Shown: positions 44,251-58,025 of the stretch, piece after piece
How the letters are laid out: every line of letters begins with the position of its first letter
How positions within the stretch are numbered: position 1 is the first letter of the stretch
From: Mantis religiosa
Lineage: Eukaryota > Arthropoda > Insecta > Mantodea > Mantidae
Direction of reading: 5' to 3'
DNA length: 64,000 nucleotides
Assembly (NCBI GenBank): GCA_030765055.1
Contig: CM060947.1
Coordinates: 105,322,966-105,386,965 of the forward strand
Position numbers and translations under genes: made by a program
The notes under the pieces: generated by a model
Database searches by the model: none
What the model saw: the letters and a program-made list of their open reading frames with translations, nothing else
What the model was told of the DNA's origin: nothing

Positions 44251-46266
44251 TCAGTTTGTAACGTGGTGGTAACTCTGAGCATGCAAACGTATCTCATTCG
44301 CCACGGCCCATAACTTTTCACATTTGAAAAACATTCATCATGCCTGAAGAAAAGCAAAGCGTGGCGTGTATATGTTTCCTGTTATGTTGAGGGGGGGGGG
44401 GGGGAAAGAAAAAATTGAAGTCTACAGTTACCTGAAGGTAAACACCAAATATTACTTAGTGAAATTTTGGGTCTTCTTCAGGCTTGCGTTCTTAAGAATT
44501 CTATTAGGCATTTATTTGTGCAGATATTCCATGGATCACAATCAAGAGTAACGCACCGTTATACAAAATCATACGGAGAGCCCTAATCAGGTTTTTCAAA
44601 TTAAGGTAGAATTACAGGAGTATGTTAGCTAAAGCGACGCAGGAAATTTGGTTATAAGTGTCAAAGAAATAAAATGGTGTACATATATATTAATGAAAAG
44701 TACACGGGCTTCTTAAGCTGCTATGTGACGTAGCGGAAGACACAGTGGAAGAAAAGGAATCAGGGGAACAATTCCTAAACAATTGTAAACGGCTATAAAA
44801 AAGTCAGCAAGAGTAAATTAAAGAGTTTGAAATATATCCCAATGGCTTTCAGCATGACAATGTACAATGTGCTCTTATTGTTGATTAACGCTACATCACC
44901 CAACGTCGTATAATCTCTTAAATCTGTTAAGGTTTTTACTCCAAAACGGTGCATATAACGTAACGTGCCAGCACATGGTTTACATCGAACTGTGGAGTTG
45001 GTTTCTTAAAACTGATCGACTAATATGTAAAATAAACAAGAAAGTCTTCTTGGAGGTACCTTATTGAGTTACAATATTCAAGTCCGACGACCCTGGCGTT
45101 TCTTTACCTCTTGCCTCCATTGGGACAAGATAGGAGACCTGGTACAATGAAAACATAAAGGCGGTGGAAAATTACATTCGATAGAAAAGTGCGGCCTCAA
45201 TCTGAGTAGCCCAGGAATTCATTTCTGACAGACAGTTTGCAGGTAAGCTTTGTACAGAAATAAAATATTGGATTCCTGTCTATGGCTATACGATCTTGGA
45301 AAAATCTAAAGTTAGTAGAACAGAGAAACTTGGTGAAAAAGAGTGGAGCGACTTGGGAAATGCGAGTGAAATTTTTCTAATGACTGTAACCATTATCTTC
45401 AATTGCAGAGGTTCTGTTGGATGCAAATGAATTTATGCACAGAATTTTATAGAAACAGCCTGTGCAGCCTGTGGAGCTCTCTTCTCTTGGAAGGCTTTTA
45501 TATGATTTTATATAATTAGCAAATCATAACAATTACACAATACCATTCTAGAGAAAAAGCAGATTTCCTTTAAACACCCTACCTATTTCAAATAACGTTT
45601 TAGTGTCATACATTTCCAACATATATATTGTTAAGAGAAAAAAAAAAAAAAAATTCATAGGCTGCCTTTCTGTTTTCAATTTTTTGCCATGTCATGGCCA
45701 GCACGAAGCAACCCTTTTGTAAACACTGACATACAAACATCGATTTGCTTTCCTGTATCCTTTGTAAAATGAAATGTCTAACGAAAGTATTTCTGCAAAC
45801 CTTGATACATTTTATCTCGATTTACTTAAAATAGTAAAAAAAGTTAGCTTTTTGAAGGATGGTTTTGCAGAAATTTATAAAAATTTAATATGTTGATTAG
45901 AAGAAATAAGTTCTCCTCTTATTGTTTATTTCTGCAGTGAACTTGTCACCACGAATGAACATAGACTACCGTTGCCGCAAGTAAATAAATCTACTTAGTG
46001 CTAATGGAGAATTACAGGATTAGCTTTAGTGTACACATTTCGTTTTTTGGCAACAGGAAATACAGGTGAGAGGAAATATTTAAAAACAAGTAGATATATA
46101 CTTATATACTTATCTATAGCAAAAATACACTATAAAGCAAAGTAGTTAGAAAATGATTAGGCATTGAAGACATGTTAATTCACTGTACATTTTTCTACTG
46201 ATTCCTGTTCGCCGTAAGTCACCTGTGGTTCCATAATAATATTTAATCAATATTCCGTTACAATAC
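44251..46266. other. Intergenic, nothing recognised
   Basis: Contains a run of about 14 G at 44391-44404 and an A run near 45640. No coding similarity seen. Confidence 0.5.
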
Positions 46267-46269
46267 ATG

Positions 46270-47254
<985 letters not shown>

Positions 47255-47259
47255 AGTGT

Positions 47260-47264
<5 letters not shown>

Positions 47265-47302
<38 letters not shown>

Positions 47303-47532
47303 TTTTTGTAGTTTTACGTCCTCCAACGTTGAGTCATATCGGACGATGAATGGAATTGGCGAAATGATGTTCAAATGAGTCCAGCGTCCATAGAGCTTAC
47401 AGTTATCCGACACTCGTCTTTCAGGATAAGGGAAAACAATGGAAAAACCTTATCCAGGTAAGTCACCCTGACCGAGATTCGAACTCGGGACCTCTTGAAC
47501 GTGAGACAGACACGCTACCATCTACGCTACCG
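47265..47532 (-). mobile_element. SINE family 1, copy 2
   Basis: Minus-strand copy. The tRNA-like head at 47460-47532 has B-box-like GAGTTCGAATCTC; body matches the copies at 27185 and 63587. The 3' tail is a TTTA repeat (47265-47305) rather than poly(A). 10-bp duplication AGTGTTTATT at 47255-47264 and 47533-47542. Confidence 0.85.
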
Positions 47533-47542
47533 AGTGTTTATT

Positions 47543-49568
47543 GTAATCGATTATTAGCAGCTGACAAGGGCCGCACTGTAGCGGTTACCGCCAATGAACC
47601 TTCCACTTAGCATTTCTGCGATTTACGACTGTTTTATTATTGAGGAAACAGTCATTTTTAAAAAGGAATTTATGGATGTTAGCAGATTTAATTCGAAGTT
47701 ACAGTTCCGAGTGATAGATTCAGAAACAATTTTATTCTTCAATCTCAAACACCCGGCAACTCCTTTCATATAGCCCATCATTATCCTTCGTTAAATTGAT
47801 CAGCCAGCTTACTTGTAACTAGTGTTGTCATTTCTCATTCGACCCACGCATATCTTCAGAATAATATCTCGAACAATTGCCAGCAGATTCATCTGGAGAC
47901 GCAGCGGCATTTGAAAACTGTCAGTATTGAATGCTCCGAGAATACAACTGGCAAAGTCATCGTTATAATTGGCGTCCGAAGAGAAAAGTCCGCCGGGAAC
48001 TACAGTAAGTCGGAAAATTATCCATGAACAATGAAGATGAAGCACCAGTGGATTAATAGAAATCTACAGCAGGATTAAATGCAATAGTAAGGAGGGTGAT
48101 ACTGGGTACCAAGCTTTCTGTACTCCGTTTTTCTAAATAAAACCCAGCTCAGACATGACCGAATACCCGGTCCTTCAGGAACTTCCGAATAAACAACGGG
48201 AGTAAGTGCCTTACTTACCGAGTGTGTAAGGAATGCCTTCGCTGCTTACACTGTAAAGTAAACTACTTAGCCTCATTTTCCAAACTAGGAGCTCAGGGTT
48301 AAACAGAAACTCTTCTCCACCAAGTCCGGAGCGACATCTTGTTCTTTAACTGTATTTTCTGTCACTGCAGTTGCGCCAGTTCTTTGAAGGGATACCGCTA
48401 TAAGTCTCCTGCCGCTTTCGAACCTACATTCATACCTTTCACATGAAGCTCTAAACCGAGACATAAACGCCAATTAGTCCCTTACTGCCTCTGTACTAAA
48501 AGTGATTGCCCTCAAGCTCAAAGGCAGTGTACTCCCAAGAGGATTGTGCGAAAGCTGAGCAACACATAGGAAAGGAAAAAGTAGTCACCTTCTCCTTGGA
48601 GACCTTGGAGGTCTCAATCTCATGTTGCTCAAATGGGAATGCTTCCCTCTCATCACCGCTGCCAAGTACATTTCAGAACTGGAATTGGATGCAACACCTT
48701 AAAAGGCAGACGTTTTACTCCCGAAGATTACATGAATTCTACCAAAGTGTATGATACTCACAAGGGAGAATGATGTCACTTTAAATAGACCAACTGAATA
48801 AAATGCTTATGCCTTACCGAATGGCCACACTCCTTTGGAATGTACATACATGGTGTATTATGCATAGTTGGAACTTGCTGCATTCTTATTGTCCAACGAT
48901 ACTTTGTTTCCAAAACATGTGGATATCTTTGATATCCCACACTACACTGTTAACTGACTGGCATATAATCCTCCACTGGGAAAGGGCACTCTGTGCATGG
49001 AGATGTCATGCTTCTTATTTGTGACGACATTTACTACCAACTTCTCCTGTATGCCATTATCATGCAAGTTGTTGATATTATCAGAATAACGTCTTACTCT
49101 TTACCACCCATTTTGCCTTCATTTCCTTTGTAAACAGCATCCAGGAGAGTCATCATGTGCAAATGAAAATCTGCTGAAGTCAAGTATTAATAATTAAAAT
49201 CATTTTAAGCTATACGAATTTAAAAACCTATATGTAAAATTCAGCCATTTCCCTCTAAATTAATGTTCAAATAATGATTCTATATTTAGAGGAATAGCTA
49301 TTATATTGGCAACACTGTTTTACAGATGATAAAAGTTTGAGCTCATTAGTTAGTTACCGTTTAGTGATTTTTGAGATTATAGGCTCCATGTATGAATATG
49401 ATATTGTGCTCTAGAGGATGTTTCTAATACCTTTTCTTTTCCAAATGGTGACAAAAGGCCTACCTCCAACTGCAGACCCTCTGTAGCTGTGCGTGTCTTT
49501 GCTCGCATATTTCCTTTTCTTGCTCAAGGTGCAGACCTTATCTGTTGTAATTTGTTCTTTTCTTGCAG
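47543..49568. other. Unassigned sequence
   Basis: No confident gene. The frames at 48285-48473 (-) and 48506-48754 (+) have ordinary composition but no recognisable domain and no supporting splice context. Upstream exons of the 49569 candidate could be here. Confidence 0.4.
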
Positions 49569-49697
49569 CGTATAAGCTTAGACACATCAATAAATCCTGA
49601 AGTTAATGTCACAGTCGTGTATGGAAGAGTTTGGGTGTCTATTGCAAAGGGTACTAAAGGCAATGATTTAAAATCTCCATTTTTAAATTACTTATAA
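49569..49697 (+). CDS. Possible terminal exon of an unidentified gene
   Basis: A pyrimidine-rich tract and TTGCAG (49563-49568) precede 42 open codons beginning RISLDTSINPEVNVTVVYGR, followed by VWVSIAKGTKGNDLKSPF and TAA at 49695-49697. Codon use is coding-like and the surrounding DNA is AT-rich and transposon-poor. I do not recognise the protein and see no certain upstream exon, so this could also be chance. Confidence 0.3.
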   Translation, partial: RISLDTSINPEVNVTVVYGRVWVSIAKGTKGNDLKSPFLNYL

Positions 49698-51250
49698 GCT
49701 AAATAGTTTTCATTTAATGAAGAAGCCCTTAATATATATGCAGTGAAACAAAAGTGAAGAGAGTATATGAAGATTGCATACCCCCAAGTCACTAAATTAA
49801 TATCTTTAGATATATGAATAGCACTCAAAAATTAGTTCAAAGCAGATTACTAGTCAAACTACAGCCTTGTTTCGAAAAAAAGGAACTGTTTAAATTGGAC
49901 ACAAATATTAGGCTTTGTTTGAAAACACGAACCATAAGAATTGGCTCAAACCACAGTAAATCCAACTTGTTATGAGAGTTGCACCTGAAAACGAGTAATA
50001 TGATACAGGTGGGAAAGCAAACAATGCAAATTTTTGCAACAGTTTTGTTTGTGAACCAATCATTGTTGTTGTCTGTAATGTCATATACCAAACAATATCA
50101 GTTTGTAGCATCTGCTATAAATTTTATGTTTGTGCATTTATTGCATTTTAAAATGTTATTCCTCATGTAGCCTACATTCATAGAGAAAAATTGTTTTCTC
50201 AGTTGTTGATATGAAACATCAGTTCAGTGATTTCTAATGTTAGCACTTTTCTCTCTTGATACAATTATTTAACATGCTTATTAAAGAGCTTTATTAAAAT
50301 ATGTACAAAGAATTTAAAGTAAAACTTTCTTACATGAAGACTATCAGAATGTTTGAGCATTCAGAAACTTCAGTGCATATGACTAATTAGAATTACGATT
50401 GTTTATAGGTTTTGCACCACTTCATCATGCACAACACATATTTTATGATTTGATAATTGTCAATCAGGGGAATAAGTATAACAAATAATTCATAGTGTTG
50501 GAGATAGGATTCATTTTCAGTTTCTATGCTCGACTTCTGCTTAAGTGTTGGGACAAAGTTATCAAAATATATTGCTAGGAATATATCGCAATGGCTTAAT
50601 TTTTTACCACACATTCTATGCAGAGTACAGCAATTAGCTGGCTTTGGTCTCTATACCTACTCATTCTCAATGAAATACATAAACTGTTTTCTACTCAAAG
50701 AGGGTTTTGTGAATCCTTGGACTTTTTGTAATTTGTGAACCAAAATTTGGATGTGTCTTATAGATATACACATTAATTTATCCCCTTTATGATATTACTG
50801 TATTAATATATAACCATTGCTATTGTGACAGATACTTGTTCAGAATGGAGTTGTCTGAAACTGACTTTTTTACTTGTGTGCAGCTTGGTACACCAAAATC
50901 GTGAATGAGTGTGCTTACTAATTTAAATATAGCAAGGTATTGTCAAATGGTTTTGAAAAAGCAACACATTTATGATATATTAAGTGTCCCAGGTTAATGT
51001 AGATATTTATATGTTACTGCAACATTCATATCAGTAGGATTCAAAGCAGTTATTTTGTTAATGATGTGTAGTCTAATGCTGTAGTCTGTATCTGTATGTC
51101 TCTATCGTTGTGAATATAAAATTGTAGAAGGATGGACATTTTGATTAGTCCCTATAGGACACATATTAATTCCCTGTCATTTATTTATTAATGCTGATGA
51201 ATAAGTATGTTTAGATCAGTTAATAAAGTTTCTATTGGATAAATAGATAA
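49698..51250 (+). other. Possible 3'UTR or intergenic
   Basis: Transposon-free AT-rich stretch. AATAAA near 51223 could end a transcript from the 49569 candidate exon. Otherwise nothing recognised. Confidence 0.3.
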
Positions 51251-52868
51251 AGTATTGAGAGCTTTTGTTATTATATTTTTAATTTGTACAATATGTAATA
51301 ATGTGTTTATGTTTAATATGGTAAAAAAAGTATAAATCAAATGCATCCATAATTTGGAAGAAAAACTTTAACTTAGATCCAGAAGATGCTCAGGTGGGAG
51401 AAGAATTAATGAGGTGGAATGTTTTTTATCTGTATTTGTAATTTGGATCATTATTCCTCTCCGTGGAGATAAATCCAAGTGTTCATCTGCTCACTTAGCT
51501 TGGACCAATAATATATTAGATAAGGTAAGACATTTCAATGAACAATGAGATAGCCTTTACACAATGATGTCAAATATCTCTTCTTGTATCTCCTTTAGCT
51601 CATTTGCATTAACAATCCAGGGCTTGCATGCTTTGTTTACTCCCTTGACTATATCGGTGCTCAATGCGTCTATGATGGTTCTTCTTCAACATTGGAGGTT
51701 TGTTCTACTCTAGTCTGCTATTTACTTCTGAACAGAAACTTCAAATATGACGAACAGTTCAACTGAAATAAGGTAAGAATGTTCTGGAAGGGGAATATAA
51801 AATAATTGTACACTGCTGGAATCAGAAAATTTTGTCAGTTTATTATATTTTATCGAGATAGTAGCGTTTATCCTTATATAATGTGTTATACTGAAACATA
51901 ATGTATCTATATAATGTACTTGTGTTTTAAATAAGACCACCTTTATGGTGATCAGCAATCATTTTAGAACAGTACTGCATATACTATAGGCTTCATATTA
52001 ATGAGCTATTATCCTGAACAAGTCAGCATAATAGCTTATTCTTATGTTTATGTTTTTCACCTGCATAGTGATGATGTCAGTTAAATGTAATAATAATATA
52101 GTGTATCAGGGAACTTTGATGATGTATATGTTACATTACATTAAATACCACAAATAACTCTTTCCACAGGACAGTGAACACATTAATTTAACATTTCTTT
52201 CAGCCAATATTACATAAGACCTTTGTACGGAAATGTGCAATGATAAATGAAATTATTGCAGGAAATAAATGATAAAAAGAAACAAGTTGAAAGAGAAAAC
52301 TAGTCTTTCTGATACAAAGAAGGCATATTTTTCCTTTGCTATTCTACTCTTCTTTGTAGAACGTTGGTCCGAGCTTCAAAGTAATTATACACTTAAAACA
52401 TAAAACCATTTGGTACAGTGACACTGAACATTTCTCAAGGACATTCATCATGTACAACACACAAGAAACTTTCATCAGTAAGATCATTATAAAGTAGGCT
52501 GACAAAAGGAAAACTGGTGCTCATTAATGACCAATAATAGAGTTAGTAAAAAAATCAACGATAAAGTTCTTTTGGTTTATTTCAGTTCTTTTGTCATTTA
52601 GTTGTTAAACAGGATGTACAATTAAGTTATCTTTGATGATTTGCATGGATCCCAGCTCCATTCATTGCAGACAGAACATAAAGTTAAGAAAGATCTTCCT
52701 GTATAGTGGAAAAGAACTGTTGGCCCTTTAAGGTTATGCTTATACAAGGAAATGTAACTGCCGTATAAAGAGACCTAATTTGTATCCAGCTGGTGATCTG
52801 ATATGCAGACATATAAGTGACCCCTCTGCGATTGCGACGTTGTGGAATGAAAAGCAAAGGTAGAGGTT
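51251..52868. other. Intergenic and calexcitin 3'UTR
   Basis: The part next to 52868 must hold the calexcitin 3'UTR (minus strand); its end is not obvious. Nothing else recognised. Confidence 0.4.
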
Positions 52869-52982
52869 TTAAACAGCGATCTCGCCGAAGATGAAGTTGC
52901 CTGGAGCATTGGGGTCTTCCGTAGTGAAGAACTCGGTCCACAGTTTGGCGAACACTTCCCGGGTGATTTCCACAGTGTTGTT
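52869..52982 (-). CDS. Calexcitin/SCP-family EF-hand protein, last coding exon
   Basis: Ends a small cytosolic calcium-binding protein. It encodes NNTVEITREVFAKLWTEFFT, then TEDPNAPGNFIFGEIAV and a stop at 52869-52871. The ...REVFAKLWTEFF..PGN..FG pattern is characteristic of calexcitin and the closely related invertebrate sarcoplasmic calcium-binding proteins. Acceptor AG just outside 52982 on the minus strand. The family role is calcium buffering or signalling, and in neurons modulation of excitability; which applies here is unknown. Confidence 0.85.
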   Translation of the reverse strand, partial: NNTVEITREVFAKLWTEFFTTEDPNAPGNFIFGEIAV

Positions 52983-54121
52983 CTGAAAAATAAGTAAGTA
53001 CACTTTAATCAAGAGAAGTTTGCTCATTAAATGATTAAATATACTATAATAAAAGACAGGAATTGTTAATATCAGTATTGCAAAATGATGTAAAAACTTT
53101 GACATTTGCAATTGCAAAACTGATCTTCTGTGTCTGTGTCCCGAAAGTAACCTTGAAATGTAGGGTTTGTAGAACAGTACAGGGACAAGCGCAGAATCAG
53201 ATAATTGTCAAGAGGATCAGACTTTGGAAATCCACTACAAGTTTTGTGACAACATTCTACCACTGAGGTACCAAGAATAGAACCTAAATGCGTGAGAACT
53301 TTAATCAGCTATTGATGATATAAATGCTTTATGTAATGGTTCTCCCTTATGCTGTAGGTAATAGTATCAAGACCTGACTGGTCCTATGTGTCAAAGTCTG
53401 TGCTGTCTCAAAAGACCGGCTCATTGTGAATTTCCATGGCCTTAACAATTCAGTTCGGAACTCAAAATCTGTGCTTGTTCACTGTCTCGCTTTTGTCCTG
53501 CAATAAGACTCTGAAACCCCTTCATATCACCATCATTCTGAAGTATGGAGAGTAAGTTCTGTGAATTGGTGCAAAATTTTCATAGCCAACATAAGTTCAT
53601 ACGTTAATTGTTGTTTGCTTATTGTGAATGTATTGCTTTTCAGCATTTCATGGAACCTCTATGTATGTAGAAAAATGAATATTTTGTTCTAAATGTAATG
53701 GTGGACCCAGCGACACTGCCAGATTTTGTTCTGGGAGGGATTTAGCATTTTTAGGTCCACTCATATACTTACAAAAGTTTCAAATGATGTGCCACTTGAA
53801 AGAATGATAAAAGCTATCATTCATTCCTGATCATATAGATTTATGAGTGTTATTTGTCCTTAAGATCCAATCCCACGCAACAAAGACTTACCCACATTCG
53901 TAGCATCTTAACAACAAAGAAGTATGACATGTGGTTTGTTAATGGTTTGTGTCTATAGCCTCTTACAAATAGGCAACATTTTGTTTGTGCCTTTTGTGAA
54001 TCTCGCACGAAATATGTAATTTTCAGATGATGCCAATAATGTCTAAATCAAAGGTGGAATATTCATATTGAATATTGAGAGACAAGGAAAAGAAGCATAT
54101 ACTTTGCGTGCATGTACTTAC
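52983..54121 (-). other. Calexcitin intron
   Basis: AT-rich, about 1.1 kb, no recognisable insertion. Confidence 0.6.
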
Positions 54122-54219
54122 TGAGGTGAACTTCTTGAAAGCTTCAACGCTTGACTCTGGATTGAGTCCATAACTGACACACAGATTCTTGAATTCCATT
54201 TCATCAATGGTGCCATCAC
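54122..54219 (-). CDS. Calexcitin/SCP-family protein, third exon in window
   Basis: 98 nt. It completes an EF-hand loop split across the intron (DLEDTS then GDGTIDEMEF) and continues KNLCVSYGLNPESSVEAFKK with FTS. Donor GTAAG follows at 54121-54117. The Gly at the splice point is shared by both exons; phases agree. Confidence 0.88.
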
Positions 54220-55913
54220 CTGTAACATGCAAATATCAGATTAGAATGAAATTCATGTTCAAGTGTTTCGACGGACTGAAGGGTTTACGTTTTTTGGACT
54301 GGTCATGATAGATAATACACTTCAAGACAATGTTTTCACTGAGTTCTCCAGTGAGATGGCTTGTTTTTGGTTTTTTTAGACAGCAACTATAATGAAACTG
54401 CTCAGAAAATAGTAGTTATTCATGCAATTACTTAAAAATGTCATGTATTTCTTATTTACAACTGTATTATGTCTGTTGTCATGATCAGGATTGACCTAAG
54501 GTAACCAATGTCAATGACACAACACCCCTGTGTGGAAAGTATGCTGAACAGGTTGTCAGGATTGGGAAATAACATTAATTCAAGTATAGCAAATGGCCCC
54601 AGTCCTTCAAGGTTCCTCAACTGTAGTTTAAGATAGCATTGGAAAAAATAACATGTTAAACATATAGACGGTTGTTCATTACACAATTACACATATTTCT
54701 AAATGCACCATTATTTTATTTTCTAGGTGCTAAAATGAAGCTTTTAGAGTTAGATCAAGCATGCTGACAGAAAGGTTTGTAATAATTCTCTTAGTTCAGT
54801 CACTCAAAATACTAACATATTCAAATCAACATAAAGTTATATACATGTTGTATGTCACTGAAATGCTAGTATAAATTAAATTTATATTAAATTAAATTTA
54901 AAGGGAGTCGATTATTCAACACTTCCAAGAAAGGAATTGCTAGTATTAATGTTTATATTTTTCTTCATTTTATTGTACACATGTTCTAACTTATTGAGAC
55001 ACAACTGATGAACTGTAGACTTTTAACATTGCCTTTAACCAATTATTATGAAACCTATTTACATTCACTTTCACTTCCAGGCTCCTCAAAGTTTTGGAAT
55101 TATTTCAATTAAAAAAGCTTTTTCTCTTTTGCCAAGAATCAGAACCTTATCTCTGCAATGACAAGTCATAACACATACCATTATATTACATAGAGAGTGT
55201 ATATTATTATATTGTAATCCAAAATACTCCAATATTATATTTTTCCTAGTATTTGCTGGTAAGCATGATGTATGGAAATTATGTAACTAATAAAATGCAG
55301 AGTCCTATTTACAATATTTTAGTTTGGGCTCACTTAATGTTAGGTCAACAATATACTTGTAACTTAATGTTTCAAGTTCACTCAGTTTTTGGCGTGTCAA
55401 AAATTGCATTATTGATGATATTATTTTTTTGAACGTTTGCAATTGTAGTTTTCTGTAGAATTACAAAGTGTTCCAAAAACTATATATATATATATTTTTT
55501 TTTGCATTTTGATGTAAAAATGCTGTGAAAGCTTCTGTTATGTGTGTTATTTGCTTATTTTAAAGCTCTCTCAGTCCTATGTAATTTCATTATAAGATGA
55601 AACCATTAATAGAATTGGTTTGTTTTGATTTAAAATATTGTGTCATATTTTATTTCTTCAGTTATGTTTGGGATGGATATGCTGTCACTTCTACTAATGC
55701 CATGATGACTTGCTTTAGACAACGTAGCACCCAATAAAAAGAGTTTAACTGTATATTACTTCATGTAATATCAATGGTTATTATTTGAATATGTCATTTT
55801 GTTGTATTCGCAAAATAGTGTAATAAAATTCGATTTTTTTGTTAATCTCTTGAAAATCTATTAATTAATAAAAAGTGTTATCCCAAGAATAATTTCAGAC
55901 TAATCTTAGTTAC
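54220..55913 (-). other. Calexcitin intron with a PLE stub
   Basis: AT-rich, 1.7 kb. Only the 65 bp stub at 54873-54937 is recognised. A short TA run lies near 55482. Confidence 0.6.
54873..54937 (+). mobile_element. 65 bp PLE 3'-end stub
   Basis: Flanked by TGCTAGTAT at 54864-54872 and 54938-54946 (9-bp duplication). It contains AAATTTAAAGGGAGTCGATT then CAACACTTCCAAGAAAGGAA. The same end sequence occurs in the PLE insertions at 12828 and 30162. No ribozyme-like or coding part remains. Confidence 0.7.
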
Positions 55914-56028
55914 CTGAGGTGTCCTCCAAGTCGAACATGAAGTCCCTGTAGCGGTTCTGCCAATCCAATGCCTTTTCTGGATTCTTTGCGTATTCGTCCC
56001 ACATATTTACCCATTCTTCGTGGGTCAC
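55914..56028 (-). CDS. Calexcitin/SCP-family protein, second exon in window
   Basis: 115 nt encoding VTHEEWVNMWDEYAKNPEKA, LDWQNRYRDFMFDLEDTS and the first base of Gly. It carries the end of one EF-hand and the start of the next. The spacing of W residues (EEW..MW) matches calexcitins. Acceptor and donor are both consensus on the minus strand. Confidence 0.88.
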
Positions 56029-56149
56029 CTGTAACAAATTGAAAACTTTGTACTAGTTACTTTGAACGAGTCATTCAATATATAATGTTCCTCATTGTTA
56101 AAAAGCGCTATATATATCCTTATAGCGCTTCACATTTTGTATTTCTTCA

Positions 56150-57300
56150 GCTCGAGGTAATTTGGCAAATGTCATAGCCATAGTGCAGCATTAAAATGAC
56201 GTCTAATTAGGACTCTCGTTACCAGCAATATGCTGTAATTGAATTCTTGTGTTCGGAAAAAGAAACCGCGGTAAACATCCATAAAGATTTATGCGCAGTG
56301 TACGCAAATGATGCAATTCACAGGAGTATAGCTGGGCGGCAGATAAAGTTAAAGCGTAAGGAAATGCAGAAACAGAGCTCCGGTCGCCCTGTCACAGCCA
56401 CTGCTCCAGACATGCTGAATCGCGCGGATGTCATCGTTCGTGGACATTGTCGTATCACAACTCGACAATTAGATTTACAGTTATGAGGCAGCATTGTAAA
56501 TGCTTGTGCAGTGATTGAGACTCTCGGATATAAATACGTACTCGCGACGGGTTCCAGACCACAAGACTCAAAGAAAGGCCAGTTCATCTGAATTGTTGAA
56601 ACGTTTTGAGACCGATGGAGAAGCCCTTATGCCACGGACCATTACGGGGAACGAAAAGCTGGGGTGCACTACTTTGCGCTGGAAACAAAAGGGCAGCCCA
56701 TGGAGTGTCATCTTTATTCGCCACAAAACAAGAAATTCGAGGCAATTCCTTCTGAGGGAAAAGTCATGGTGACAGTCTTATCACTACTGTTAATTCATCA
56801 CGGATTGTGATGGCGTGATCATTCTTTTGGAGATATGCTACGTTGGTCAATAGTTATTTCAGAAGTGTGCTTGAAGACTTTGTATAATACCAGAAATGTT
56901 TCCAACGTGTTTGATCTGACAAGAATCCAGCAGCAATCTTGCTCCAACACGATAATACACGTCCATATACAAATCTGAAAATCTGGGAACACATCGCCAT
57001 ATTGGGTTGGGCTTCATTACCTCGCTCATCCTAAAATCTAGATCTGACACCTTCGGAGTTCCATCTCTTTGGTCCGCTTAAAGATTCTGTATGGAGGACG
57101 CACTTTGAAGATGCCAAAAGTGTAATTCATGCTGTGAAAACATGCATATGTGTACAGAACAAGAGTTTCTATCGACAGGAAATACATTGCTCTCACACAA
57201 GTTGGAGCAAGGCTGTAGAACGTGACTGGAGACTGCAGAAAAATAGGACATTAATAAGATGTTCATTAAAAAGATTTTATTACCAAATTCGGACTTTTCA
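56150..57300 (+). mobile_element. Mariner 3, in the calexcitin intron
   Basis: Inverted ends are approximate: left GGTAATTTGGCAAATG, right (reverse) GTCCGAATTTGGTAATA. It lies between calexcitin exons in the opposite orientation to the gene. Target TA not fixed with certainty. Confidence 0.7.
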
Positions 57301-57313
57301 GAATAAATATGTT
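56196..57313 (+). pseudogene. Mariner 3 transposase (broken)
   Basis: ATG at 56196, an early stop, then YQQYAVIEFLCSEKETAVNI (DNA-binding), GRPVTATAPDMLNRADVIVR and ITTRQLDLQL. Later pieces: SSELLKRFETDGEA, HYFALETKGQPMEC, EAIPSEGKVMVTVL, LLQHDNTRPYTNLKIWEHI (second Asp) and SEFHLFGPLKDSVWRT. At least three frame changes; catalytic residues are only partly kept. Inactive. Confidence 0.8.
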
Positions 57314-57389
57314 TAGAAGATAAAGATGTGGTGCATTAGATATTAAACGACCATCGTAGTGTAGGAAATAAATGAAACACGGCTTATTT

Positions 57390-57984
57390 AATGCAAGGTT
57401 CAGTATACTATCTAAATTTTCAACATATTGCAACAGTTAGGAAGGAGCCAAAGACCTTCCTTATCTGTCTCTCAGAGGCATTATACAAAGATGTTTTTAA
57501 CCCAGGAATGCTGCTTAGAGAAGAAACTGACGTGGAAGGACCACATCACCTACACAGCCAACAACGTCAGCAAACGTATGGGTATGATATACCCATTGTA
57601 CAATCGACTCTCAGTGATGTCTATATCCAACAAATTGCTCCTGTATAAACAAATGCTCCGACCAGCCATCACTTATGCCTCCCCGTAGGGGGAGGGATTC
57701 GTCCCTTTCAGCTGCCAAGGTGCGGGCGCTGCGGACCCCTAGCACTCGTGGTACCTCTGACGTTACTAGAGGAACCTCGGGCCGAACATTCGAGCCCCTC
57801 CCTCTGGGAGCTGTTCGGATTGGGTTGGACTCGAGGGAGCAGTGTGTTCCCGCCACCCACGGGAAATTGGGAACCTCCGGCCAGGCCTCGGCCGCCCGGA
57901 GGGGGTAGAGGGTTGCCTCATAAGTCCCGGGTGCTAGCCTGCAGAGCTAGTAGTTGGTGTGCTATATCACCGGCGGCCCTACCA

Positions 57985-58025
<41 letters not shown>

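Noticed and set aside
48506..48754. 82-codon plus-strand frame
   Set aside because: No domain, no splice context, not supported by repeat or gene similarity I can recognise.
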